The notes below the pieces were generated by a model. It searched no databases, had not been told where the DNA came from, and saw nothing but the letters and a program-made list of their open reading frames with translations. A DNA stretch of 46,535 bases from a virus, in the IMG/VR virus record IMGVR_UViG_3300046010_005459, positions 1-46,535 of that record; one strand, given 5' to 3'. The translations under genes and the position numbers were made by a program. Within the stretch, counting starts at the first letter, position 1; every line of letters starts with the position of its first letter. Below, piece after piece: positions 16,696 through 24,163 of this stretch.

Positions 16696-17132
16696 TGGAC
16701 GAATTTATTGAACAAATGAAAACTGTGCTTGCTAATACGTTTGCATTTTATTTGAAAGCACACAACTATCATTGGAACGTTGAAGGTCCTAACTTCAACG
16801 ACCATCATGCATTCTTTGCAACTATCTACAACGACTCATGGGGTGCAGTAGATGAAATTGCAGAACACATTCGCACGCTCGATGTTTATGTGCCAGGTTC
16901 ATTCGGTCGTTTCCGCGAGTTGTCACAAATTCAGGACGAGACAAACGTTCCAGATGCTCACGGCATGTTTACCAAACTAGAAGAAGACAATAAAAAAGTC
17001 ATCGCTTCTTTGAAACTTGCACAAAAAACTGCAGATCAAGTTGACGCAGTGGGTATTTCTAATTTCTTACAAGATCGCATTGACATCCACGAAAAGCACG
17101 GATGGATGATGCGTGCTATCATTAAGAGATAA
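16695..17132 (+). CDS. dps: Dps/ferritin-like protein
   Basis: 145 residues from ATG 16695 (TAATG overlap). The Dps signature is clear: HNYHWNVEGPNF (H26), DHHAFF (H38), and VDEIAEHIR (D53, E57), spaced like H51, H63, D78 and E82 of E. coli Dps. The residue matching D67 is Ala, so the inter-subunit ferroxidase site may be incomplete. Dps proteins form 12-subunit shells that store iron, remove peroxide and can bind DNA. Its place between head-protein genes suggests late expression; it has no capsid leader of its own. Confidence 0.88.
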   Translation: MDEFIEQMKTVLANTFAFYLKAHNYHWNVEGPNFNDHHAFFATIYNDSWGAVDEIAEHIRTLDVYVPGSFGRFRELSQIQDETNVPDAHGMFTKLEEDNKKVIASLKLAQKTADQVDAVGISNFLQDRIDIHEKHGWMMRAIIKR

Positions 17133-17135
17133 TAA

Positions 17136-18449
17136 ATGAAAAACTTATTCGAAACAATCAATACTATTCGTGCCAAGGGTGTAAACACTCCTCGCCTGGG
17201 AACTGATGACACAACAGTTCCTACGGTGCAAGGTGATATGCCTGCAGGGAAAGTAGAACCGAATCCCGCTGACAACTATAAAGCGGTCAAAAACAGAATG
17301 GCGCAAGTGAAAACAAAAATCATTGACGAAACTAATGGAGAAACAACCATGCCACAAGATAAAGTGAGCGCCTCTTTTCTTGAGGCATTGAACCAAGTTA
17401 AAGCAAACGCTGTTGCACTTGACGAAAAGAAGCACAAAAAGAATAAGCACGGACATGACGCAGTCGGTCATGAAGATGCAGACATTGACAACGATGGTGA
17501 CGTAGACAGTTCAGACAAGTATCTACACAATCGTCGCAAGGCAATCGGTAAGGCAATTGCTAAAGAAGAAGTCGAGGGACTCAACGAACTTTCAAAGAAG
17601 ACTCTTACATCGTATGTTAAGAAAGCAGCTGGTGATGCTGTTACTAAAGCTTATAGAGCAGGTGATGTTCGTGATAAAGACAGCGGTAAAAACTATATAA
17701 AAGCTCTAGGAAGACAAATTGGCATTTCTCAAGCAACTGATAAACTAGCTAAAGAAGAAGTCGAACTTGAAGAAGCAGCAACAGTTGTTCTACGCAAGGG
17801 CGGCGCAACTAAGCGTATGCGTTACAACCCTGCCACAATCGAAAGAATGAAAGCAGAAGGTTGGGTTCTTGCATCAGAAAGCTTTGTCGAAAAGGTCAAA
17901 GAACTATTCAGCATCGAAGAAGAAATCTCACTTGATGACGCAATTGCATTGGTTGAAGAAGAGCAAGCAAAGCGTGGTCGTGGTCGTCCTAAGAAGGCTG
18001 TTGATCCTAATGCAGCGCCGAAGAAAACATGGACACCTGGCGGTCGTGGTCGTCCACCAAAGAATAAAGATGCAGCATCAAAAGTGTCTACTTCTGATAC
18101 CAAAGCAGCTGCACCTGCTGCAAAAGAACCTGAAAAGCAAGATGCCGGTGACACTCAGCACATCCTTGTTCAATTGAGAAAAGCAGCAACAAACGAACCA
18201 GGTGAAAGCGGATCAGGTAAAAACACCATCAAGTATTTGAACAATACGACTGGTCAAGTTACTGCATCACAAGCACGCAATGCATTGACCATGCACGACC
18301 AAATTAAAACTGCGGGTGACAGATTCAAAGCACAACGCAGAATGGGCGGCAGTCACGAAGGTTTGACTGGATTCTTGGCAGGTAAAGAAGAAAACACAAC
18401 TGCAAAGCCAAAAGTCAGTTTAGCACAACCAGGTTGGAATAAAAAGTAA
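17136..18449 (+). CDS. Internal virion/head-core-like protein with AT-hooks and an EF-hand-like loop
   Basis: 437 residues, mostly charged and low in complexity. Visible parts are a calcium-loop-like DIDNDGDVDSSD at 116-127, ELSKKTLTSYVKKAAGDA at about 151-168 (a motif seen in phage head proteins), and two AT-hook-like motifs, RGRGRPKK at 280-287 and GRGRPPKNK at 303-311. AT-hooks bind the minor groove of AT-rich DNA. Acidic helical parts (EEEISLDDAIALVEEE) lie just before them. A DNA-contacting protein inside the head or prohead core fits best; the enzyme content is nil. Confidence 0.6.
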   Translation: MKNLFETINTIRAKGVNTPRLGTDDTTVPTVQGDMPAGKVEPNPADNYKAVKNRMAQVKTKIIDETNGETTMPQDKVSASFLEALNQVKANAVALDEKKHKKNKHGHDAVGHEDADIDNDGDVDSSDKYLHNRRKAIGKAIAKEEVEGLNELSKKTLTSYVKKAAGDAVTKAYRAGDVRDKDSGKNYIKALGRQIGISQATDKLAKEEVELEEAATVVLRKGGATKRMRYNPATIERMKAEGWVLASESFVEKVKELFSIEEEISLDDAIALVEEEQAKRGRGRPKKAVDPNAAPKKTWTPGGRGRPPKNKDAASKVSTSDTKAAAPAAKEPEKQDAGDTQHILVQLRKAATNEPGESGSGKNTIKYLNNTTGQVTASQARNALTMHDQIKTAGDRFKAQRRMGGSHEGLTGFLAGKEENTTAKPKVSLAQPGWNKK

Positions 18450-18703
18450 TGGCTATTAATGCTAACAGAATAATTACGGCAGCGTCAAAGACGGTGCCGG
18501 AAAACGCTCCAGAAGCGCTCGATGTCAAAATAGAGACATTGGCGAAAGAAGACAATCCTATGTCTAGAAAATTTGTTATAGAGCGCAAGCAGGTGAAAGG
18601 TGTTGCTTCTGGAAATACAGCACTCGTTGTCAATGGTAAAAAGAGAAGCATAGGAAGAAAATCACACTTCCTTCTCGATATGTTGACTTTAGATGACGAA
18701 TAA
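18449..18703 (+). CDS. Small basic protein of unknown function
   Basis: 84 residues, starting at a TAATG overlap with the previous stop. Basic centre (SRKFVIERKQVKG... GKKRSIGRKSHF) and acidic tail (TLDDE). It lies in the head-gene block and its end overlaps a late-type promoter box. No family recognised. Confidence 0.6.
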   Translation: MAINANRIITAASKTVPENAPEALDVKIETLAKEDNPMSRKFVIERKQVKGVASGNTALVVNGKKRSIGRKSHFLLDMLTLDDE

Positions 18704-18706
18704 ATA
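18699..18706 (+). promoter_or_regulatory. T4-late-like promoter box (AATAAATA)
   Basis: AATAAATAC overlaps the stop codon, 27 bases before the start of the structural gene at 18733, the same arrangement as the box at 9182. Confidence 0.42.
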
Positions 18707-18732
18707 CAAAGAAACATCCCAGGAGGAAAAAA

Positions 18733-19809
18733 ATGTCACAATGGAAAATGGATGACAGTGCTGCAAATTCAGTCAACTGGGCTGTAGCACAAGTCAAAAG
18801 AACACCGAACACTGCAAACAGAGACGCGCTTTACACGAATACAACACCTAATGCGTTTATTGACGGAACAACTGTAGGTCAGTTCGCAGTTGATGCAACT
18901 GAAATTGCAGTCGTAAACGGTTCAATCGCTGCATATACTATAACCTTCGCAGGTTCAGGTTATCGTGCAAACGCTACAGTCACTGTTTCAGGTAACGCAA
19001 CTTCAAACGCTACTGCAAACTCACTAGGTCGCATATCAGCGGTCAACGTGAATACTACAGGTTCTGGTTATACAACCAACCCAACAGTAACTGTTGCCGC
19101 ACCTGCAGCACAAACGTTCAACTCAAATACAGCTTTGTATCTTGATGCGACATTCAACTCAGATACAGGCGTTGCTAACAGCACTGATTTCATCACAACG
19201 AGTTCTGCACACGGATTCTCAAATGGTGATTTGGTTCAGTATCGCACCGCAACAGGTAACACAGCACTATCTGGTTTAACAAACGCTGCTAGTTACTACA
19301 TTCGCTTTGCTAATACCACTGCGTTCAAATTGTCTACTTCTGAAACCAGCGCAAACCTAGATTTGACGGCTGCTGCTACAGGTGAAACAGGTCACACACT
19401 TCGCCGTGTTGGTCAAGGTTTCATTTCAATCGGAACCAACGTATTGCAAAACGGTGACCGTGTAACTTACACTGTTGCTGCAAGTAACACTGCATTGACT
19501 GGTTTGACCAACGGTGCGACTTATTTTGTTGTTGGTGCAAACTCTACTGGAGTTGAACTTTCAACTACTAATGGCGGAAACGCTATTGTGTTAACACCTG
19601 GTGTATCAGAATCTGGTCACTCACTAACAGGTGAAACTGCAACTGCTGCTGCTGTGTTGTCATATGCAGGTCGTGGTGTAGCACACACAGGTTGGGTTTT
19701 GAGAACTGTAGGTTCAGGTGGTCGCGCAGGACGTGTCCAGTATGAAACTCTAGTTGCGGGCGGAATCATTTCTGACGGCGATGACGATACAATCTTTAAG
19801 GATGCATAA
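18733..19809 (+). CDS. Virion structural protein with internal repeats
   Basis: 358 residues, very rich in Thr, Ala, Asn, Ser and Gly and almost free of charged clusters. Two kinds of repeat are visible: GSGY-xxx-xxTVTV (twice in the first third), and a module of about 45 residues seen twice (HGFSNGDLVQY... SGLTNAASYYIRF... KLSTS, and LQNGDRVTY... TGLTNGATYFVVG... ELSTT). This is typical of beta-rich fibre, collar or decoration proteins. AGGAGG lies just before the ATG, one of the strongest ribosome-binding sites here, fitting an abundant virion protein. Confidence 0.72.
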   Translation: MSQWKMDDSAANSVNWAVAQVKRTPNTANRDALYTNTTPNAFIDGTTVGQFAVDATEIAVVNGSIAAYTITFAGSGYRANATVTVSGNATSNATANSLGRISAVNVNTTGSGYTTNPTVTVAAPAAQTFNSNTALYLDATFNSDTGVANSTDFITTSSAHGFSNGDLVQYRTATGNTALSGLTNAASYYIRFANTTAFKLSTSETSANLDLTAAATGETGHTLRRVGQGFISIGTNVLQNGDRVTYTVAASNTALTGLTNGATYFVVGANSTGVELSTTNGGNAIVLTPGVSESGHSLTGETATAAAVLSYAGRGVAHTGWVLRTVGSGGRAGRVQYETLVAGGIISDGDDDTIFKDA

Positions 19810-19815
19810 TAGCAA

Positions 19816-20337
19816 ATGACTGATAGAGCTAAAAAAATAAGTGAACTACAAGTAACCACTAGCGTTGCTAATACTGATAAGTTAGTCGTGTTGAAAGACG
19901 CGGCTAACGCTTCAATAGCGACAACTAGATCTATATCATTGAGTTCTTTAGCTCAATCATTAACGCCATTAGTGCAAGCATCAATACCGAATACGACTGT
20001 TATTTCTAACAGTGTAATTGTCGCATCAAATGGCAGCACACCTGTTCCTTTCTTTACCTATGATATAGGCCCGGGGAAATCAGGTTGCTGCCAATTAATG
20101 TTTCATGCCCGTGACAGTTTCACTAATAGCATCACTGGCGGGACATTAACTGCTGTCGCCATCGGCACAGAGGCTAACATGAATTACGATTCTGTTGCTG
20201 CTATCGGGACAAATCAAATAGGTTTCGGTATTCAGCCATTAGTTAACGCGGCTTCAAACACCGTTACGTTATTTTTTGCTAGAGACTCAGCAACAACTAC
20301 AAACGTCAGTATCAGATATACAGCGACTATATTCTGA
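19816..20337 (+). CDS. Probable fibre- or baseplate-type structural protein
   Basis: 173 residues. The N-terminal MTDRAKKISELQVTTSVANTD-type opening (given in part), followed by KLVVLKD, is common at the N terminus of phage fibre and surface proteins. The rest is beta-rich and polar (ISNSVIVASNGSTPVPFF, NVSIRYTATIF). No enzymatic motif. It immediately follows the repeat protein and is probably a structural partner. Confidence 0.6.
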   Translation: MTDRAKKISELQVTTSVANTDKLVVLKDAANASIATTRSISLSSLAQSLTPLVQASIPNTTVISNSVIVASNGSTPVPFFTYDIGPGKSGCCQLMFHARDSFTNSITGGTLTAVAIGTEANMNYDSVAAIGTNQIGFGIQPLVNAASNTVTLFFARDSATTTNVSIRYTATIF

Positions 20338-20339
20338 TA

Positions 20340-20732
20340 ATGTTAGAACGTATTGATGATTCGAATTTTTTATTATTTTGTGCAAAACATTATGACAACG
20401 CTCAATGTCATGACACTGAAGAGTTTTATGAAGATCTGAGAAGAATAAAATATATCAAGAAATTGATAACTCGTTATGTTGCTACAGGTGATTTGAAAGA
20501 ACGACTAATATTAAATCATTTGATAATCTTGCAAAATGTATTCGGTCCCATGATACTTTGCAAGATTATTTTTTTGAAAATGCCTAACCAATTGAAATAT
20601 ATTAAACCCTTTTTAGTTATGTTAAATATATTGCCTGATAAAATTTACAACGTGGGTAAAGAGGGTAAGACGTTTGTCACTGATGAAATCGAAATGGATT
20701 CGACGATAGTAAATGTGTTGAGGAATATATGA
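20340..20732 (+). CDS. Conserved T4-like phage protein of unknown function
   Basis: 130 residues. The core IKYIKKLITRYVATGDLKER followed by LILNHLIILQNVFGP is a pattern I recognise from a conserved hypothetical protein in cyanophage-type T4-like genomes. It is helical and hydrophobic with Lys/Arg patches, and no transmembrane prediction is certain. The position among structural genes suggests assembly or virion function; nothing more can be said. Its stop overlaps the next start as ATGA. Confidence 0.68.
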   Translation: MLERIDDSNFLLFCAKHYDNAQCHDTEEFYEDLRRIKYIKKLITRYVATGDLKERLILNHLIILQNVFGPMILCKIIFLKMPNQLKYIKPFLVMLNILPDKIYNVGKEGKTFVTDEIEMDSTIVNVLRNI

Positions 20733-20899
20733 AAAGCTTCAAAGAAAAACTTGCAGAAGAAGTTGCATCATCAGTTGCAACAAATGCAACTGCAGGAATT
20801 GCATCGTTGAACCCATCTGATCCAACCAATCCACCTATGTTCAAAAAGCGTAAGGCAAAATTAATTAAGACAATACTAAAAAGAAGAGAGCCTAAATGA
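20729..20899 (+). CDS. Small protein with capsid-targeting-like leader
   Basis: 56 residues with ATGA overlaps on both sides, too short for most gene callers. It starts MKSFKEKLAEEVASS, with a LAE site like that of T4 internal proteins, and ends in a basic tail (KKRKAKLIKTILKRREPK). A short leader plus a basic body is the build of T4 internal proteins IPI-III. The function is inferred from this resemblance only. Confidence 0.6.
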   Translation: MKSFKEKLAEEVASSVATNATAGIASLNPSDPTNPPMFKKRKAKLIKTILKRREPK

Positions 20900-21369
20900 C
20901 AGATCTGAACGAATTATCCAGAGAAGTTTCAAAGTTAAAAACAGATATGGCTCAAGTCAACACATTGGTTGATCGTCTTGACGTTACGATAGAAAAATTG
21001 ACAGAAGTGTCGACCACTGTTTCACAGCTATTAGCAGTTCAGGGCAGCAGATTGGAACAACAAGAAAAATCTGCAACTCAGCTTTCATTATTGCTAGAGA
21101 AAAGAAGAGACGAAGCGTCTGAGAACTATGAAATGTTACACAAACGTATAACATCTTCAGAAAGAGATTTCAAGCATGAAATTGAAAAACTCAACGACAA
21201 AATTCTCGATGAGATGAAAGCAATGCGAGATGACAACGCGAAACAACAACAAGCTATGATTAAAAAAATAACCGACCTAGAAAAATGGGTATGGGTTGTT
21301 TCAGGCGGTGCCGCTGTTGTAGGTTTCCTTATTTCCCACGTCATCGACCTTTCCAAATTTTTCAATTGA
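20896..21369 (+). CDS. Coiled-coil membrane-anchored protein
   Basis: 157 residues. A long heptad-containing stretch, residues 1 to about 125 (SREVSKLKTDMAQVN... LEKRRDEASENYEM), is predicted to be a coiled coil. One C-terminal transmembrane helix follows at about 133-150 (WVWVVSGGAAVVGFLIS) with a short tail. This resembles XhlA-like/holin-associated or inner-membrane spanin-like proteins of phages, but a lysis role is only a guess. Its stop codon lies inside the -35 box of the next promoter. Confidence 0.6.
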   Translation: MTDLNELSREVSKLKTDMAQVNTLVDRLDVTIEKLTEVSTTVSQLLAVQGSRLEQQEKSATQLSLLLEKRRDEASENYEMLHKRITSSERDFKHEIEKLNDKILDEMKAMRDDNAKQQQAMIKKITDLEKWVWVVSGGAAVVGFLISHVIDLSKFFN

Positions 21370-21393
21370 CAAACCTGTAGGGCTGTGTATAAT
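21366..21393 (+). promoter_or_regulatory. Sigma70 promoter for primase-thyX-nrd operon
   Basis: TTGACA (21366-21371), 16-base spacer, TATAAT (21388-21393). The TGA of the upstream gene is part of the -35 box. It is located 35 bases before the primase start. Confidence 0.85.
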
Positions 21394-21427
21394 CACCGTG
21401 TAGGTGTAAAATACATAGGTCTATTTG

Positions 21428-22483
21428 ATGTCTTGGCTGGAACAAAAATACATTAATCTTCTATCTCCACGACTACAACGCTTCAAACGAAAGTCAGGCG
21501 TGTTGTGGAATTTTCGTTGCCCAATCTGTGGCGATAGTGAAACAAATAAATCGAAGGCCCGCGGGTATATTTACTTGAATAAGGGCGAATATTTGTTCCA
21601 TTGTCACAATTGCAACGACACTAAATCATTTAAGAATTTCATCAAGATGATTGATGGCAATCTTCACAATGAATACTCTATGGAATTGTTGAAAGAAAAA
21701 GCGTCGCCGCAATACAAGCAACAAGAAGATGTTGTAGTAAAAATGGCGGCACCTGTTTTCAAAACTGATCCTCTCAAAAAACTTAAAAAGATCTCATCTT
21801 TGGTCAACCACCCTGCGAAGCGTTATGTTGTCCAGAGGCAAATTCCTACACCATATCATGCAAAACTATACTATGCAGATAAGTTCAAGGAATGGGTCAA
21901 CACTATCATTCCGAATAAATTTGAAATCATCTATGATGAACCTCGTCTCATTATTCCATTCGTAAATGACAATGGTGATATGATAGGATTTCAAGGCAGA
22001 TCGTTTAAACAGGACGATGCGTTACGATATATAACAATCATGATTGATGAGACCCAACCTAGATTGTATGGCATGGATGCTCTAGACACAAGAGATAGGA
22101 TTTACGTGTTTGAAGGTCCCATTGATTCTATGTTTATCCCGAACAGTATCGCAAGTGCGGGTGGCGAAATTAAACGTGAGTTGCCGAGATTAAAACTTGA
22201 CAAATCAGTATATACTGTTGTATATGATAATGAGCCACGAAATATAGGCACCGTCAAAAAAATGGAACATGCCATTGATGACGGTTATGAAGTTTGTATT
22301 TGGCCTGACACTATCACGAAGAAGGATCTTAATGATATGATCAAGGCAGAGGTCAATGATTTTAGTTATGTGAACACTGAACTAATTGGTCGCATTTCAA
22401 ATCGTATTCGTAAGATCATTGACCAGAACACATACTCAGGTCTACAAGCAAAATTGAAACTGACTCAATGGAGAAAATGTTAA
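21428..22483 (+). CDS. 61: DNA primase (T4 gp61-like)
   Basis: 351 residues from ATG 21428, near the length of T4 gp61. The N-terminal zinc-binding domain has C31-x2-C34 (RCPICGDS) and C59-H60-x-C62 (HCHNC). The C-terminal Toprim region includes YVFEGPIDSMF followed by SIASAGGEIK, then VVYDNEP, giving the acidic Glu and Asp pair for metal binding. It makes RNA primers on the lagging strand together with the gp41-like helicase encoded at 6815. It is the first gene after the promoter; the next start overlaps its stop. Confidence 0.92.
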   Translation: MSWLEQKYINLLSPRLQRFKRKSGVLWNFRCPICGDSETNKSKARGYIYLNKGEYLFHCHNCNDTKSFKNFIKMIDGNLHNEYSMELLKEKASPQYKQQEDVVVKMAAPVFKTDPLKKLKKISSLVNHPAKRYVVQRQIPTPYHAKLYYADKFKEWVNTIIPNKFEIIYDEPRLIIPFVNDNGDMIGFQGRSFKQDDALRYITIMIDETQPRLYGMDALDTRDRIYVFEGPIDSMFIPNSIASAGGEIKRELPRLKLDKSVYTVVYDNEPRNIGTVKKMEHAIDDGYEVCIWPDTITKKDLNDMIKAEVNDFSYVNTELIGRISNRIRKIIDQNTYSGLQAKLKLTQWRKC

Positions 22484-23169
22484 TGAAAGTGAAATTGTTT
22501 GGTCATACCACACCTGTTGAAGATCTCGACATTGAGGGTCTTAATGATGTGCAAGATTTGATAGCATATTGTGCAAAAGTTTCAAATCCACAATTTCAAA
22601 ATAACTTTGAGACATCAGAACGTCTTTTGACGTATCTCGCAGAACATGCTCACTGGTCACCTTTTGAAATGGTTAGTGCGACTATTGAAATCGAAACGAC
22701 TCGTGACATTGCAAGGCAAATTCTACGCCATCGTTCATTCAGTTTTCAAGAGTTCAGTCAGCGCTATAAAGAGGTTGACGCACTTGGTGAAGCGTTTGTC
22801 ATTCGTGAAGCACGGTTTCAACATCCAAAGAATCGTCAAGATTCAATTGTTCTTGACATGGAAAATGCAGAACATCTTGCAATCGCGTCTGAATGGGCGC
22901 GCCGTCAACAAATTTTAATTGACATTGCAAAACAACAATATGATTGGGCTCTCGGCGTAGGTATTGCTAAAGAAGTTGCAAGAGCTGTTCTGCCCGAAGG
23001 AAACACAGTGTCTCGCCTGTATATGCAAGGCACTATTCGTTCATGGATTCATTATATTCAACTACGCTCAGGCAACGGAACACAAAAAGAACATATGGAA
23101 ATCGCAATTGAAGTGGCGAAAGCGATCCAGGGTATCTTCCCGTTGGCAAGTAAATTCATTAATAATTAA
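22483..23169 (+). CDS. thyX: Flavin-dependent thymidylate synthase ThyX
   Basis: 228 residues. The ThyX motif RHR-x7-S appears as RHRSFSFQEFSQRY (82-95), with a second conserved segment LPEGNTVSRLYMQGTIRSW near residue 165. The enzyme methylates dUMP to dTMP using FAD, NADPH and methylenetetrahydrofolate. I chose ATG 22483 at the TAATG overlap, with GGAG upstream; two earlier in-frame ATGs exist at 22468 and 22477. It is followed by both ribonucleotide reductase subunits, forming a dNTP supply operon. Confidence 0.95.
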   Translation: MKVKLFGHTTPVEDLDIEGLNDVQDLIAYCAKVSNPQFQNNFETSERLLTYLAEHAHWSPFEMVSATIEIETTRDIARQILRHRSFSFQEFSQRYKEVDALGEAFVIREARFQHPKNRQDSIVLDMENAEHLAIASEWARRQQILIDIAKQQYDWALGVGIAKEVARAVLPEGNTVSRLYMQGTIRSWIHYIQLRSGNGTQKEHMEIAIEVAKAIQGIFPLASKFINN

Positions 23170-23181
23170 AAAGAGGTAACT

Positions 23182-24153
23182 ATGCTTTTCGAGGAACAAA
23201 TTGCGAGAAAACCAGATTTGTATCCATGGACAAAACCGTTCGTAGATGCAATATGGCAGGGATTTTGGACCCCTGATGAATTTAATTTCAGAGCAGATTA
23301 TTCTCAATTCAAAACAGATCTATCGCCACAGGAACAAGAAGTTGTAGTTCGTGCTTTGTCTGCTATTGGGCAGATTGAAGTTGCGGTTAAAACATTCTGG
23401 GCGAAAATTGGCGATCACATGCCACATCCGTCAATTCGTGACTTAGGATTTGCTATGGCAAATTCTGAGGTCATACATAATCTTGCATACGAAAAATTGC
23501 TTGACGTATTGCACCTGACGCATGTCTTTGAACAAAATTTGAATGAAGAAGTAATCAAAGGTCGTGTCAACTATCTCAGAAAGTATTTGAGAAAGGCATA
23601 CAAAGACGACAAGAAGCAATATGTCTACGCTATCACGTTGTTTACTTTATTTGTCGAGAACGTAAGTTTGTTTTCTCAATTTTATGTTATTATGCATTTC
23701 AATCGTAACCGTGCTATTTTGAAAGATTGCGCCCAGCAAGTTCAATATACTCGCAATGAAGAAATGCTCCACGCCCAGGTTGGTATCAAATTGATCAATA
23801 CTTTGCGTGAAGAATATCCTGAGTTATTTGACAAAGAACTTGAAAAGCGTATTGCAGAAGAATGCATTGATTCTTTGAAGGCAGAATCAAAAGTCATTGA
23901 TTGGATCATGGGCGATCTCGCACTCCCGGGTCTTGATGCAAAAATTCTGAAAAGTTTTATTGCAAAGCGTATGGCAGATTCTCTTGATCAAATCGGGTTT
24001 GATTCTTCACAGATTTATTACGACCCCGAACACATCAAACAAACGTATTGGTTTGATGAAGAACTACTCGGGTCAAACATGACTGACTTCTTCCAGAAGA
24101 GACCTGTTGAGTATGCAAGAGGAACAGCAATTACAGCAGATGATCTATTCTAA
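23182..24153 (+). CDS. nrdB: Class I ribonucleotide reductase, small (beta) subunit
   Basis: 323 residues. Metal ligands and radical tyrosine are visible: SEVIHNLAYE gives E, H and the radical Tyr at the E115/H118/Y122 spacing of E. coli NrdB. ENVSLFSQFY supplies another Glu, and RNEEMLHAQVG the last E/H pair. The first ligand appears to be Glu (GQIE) where E. coli has Asp84. It holds the di-metal/tyrosyl-radical cofactor that starts ribonucleotide reduction in NrdA. AGAGG precedes the ATG. Gene order is thyX-nrdB-nrdA. Confidence 0.94.
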   Translation: MLFEEQIARKPDLYPWTKPFVDAIWQGFWTPDEFNFRADYSQFKTDLSPQEQEVVVRALSAIGQIEVAVKTFWAKIGDHMPHPSIRDLGFAMANSEVIHNLAYEKLLDVLHLTHVFEQNLNEEVIKGRVNYLRKYLRKAYKDDKKQYVYAITLFTLFVENVSLFSQFYVIMHFNRNRAILKDCAQQVQYTRNEEMLHAQVGIKLINTLREEYPELFDKELEKRIAEECIDSLKAESKVIDWIMGDLALPGLDAKILKSFIAKRMADSLDQIGFDSSQIYYDPEHIKQTYWFDEELLGSNMTDFFQKRPVEYARGTAITADDLF

Positions 24154-24163
24154 GGGGAATAAA

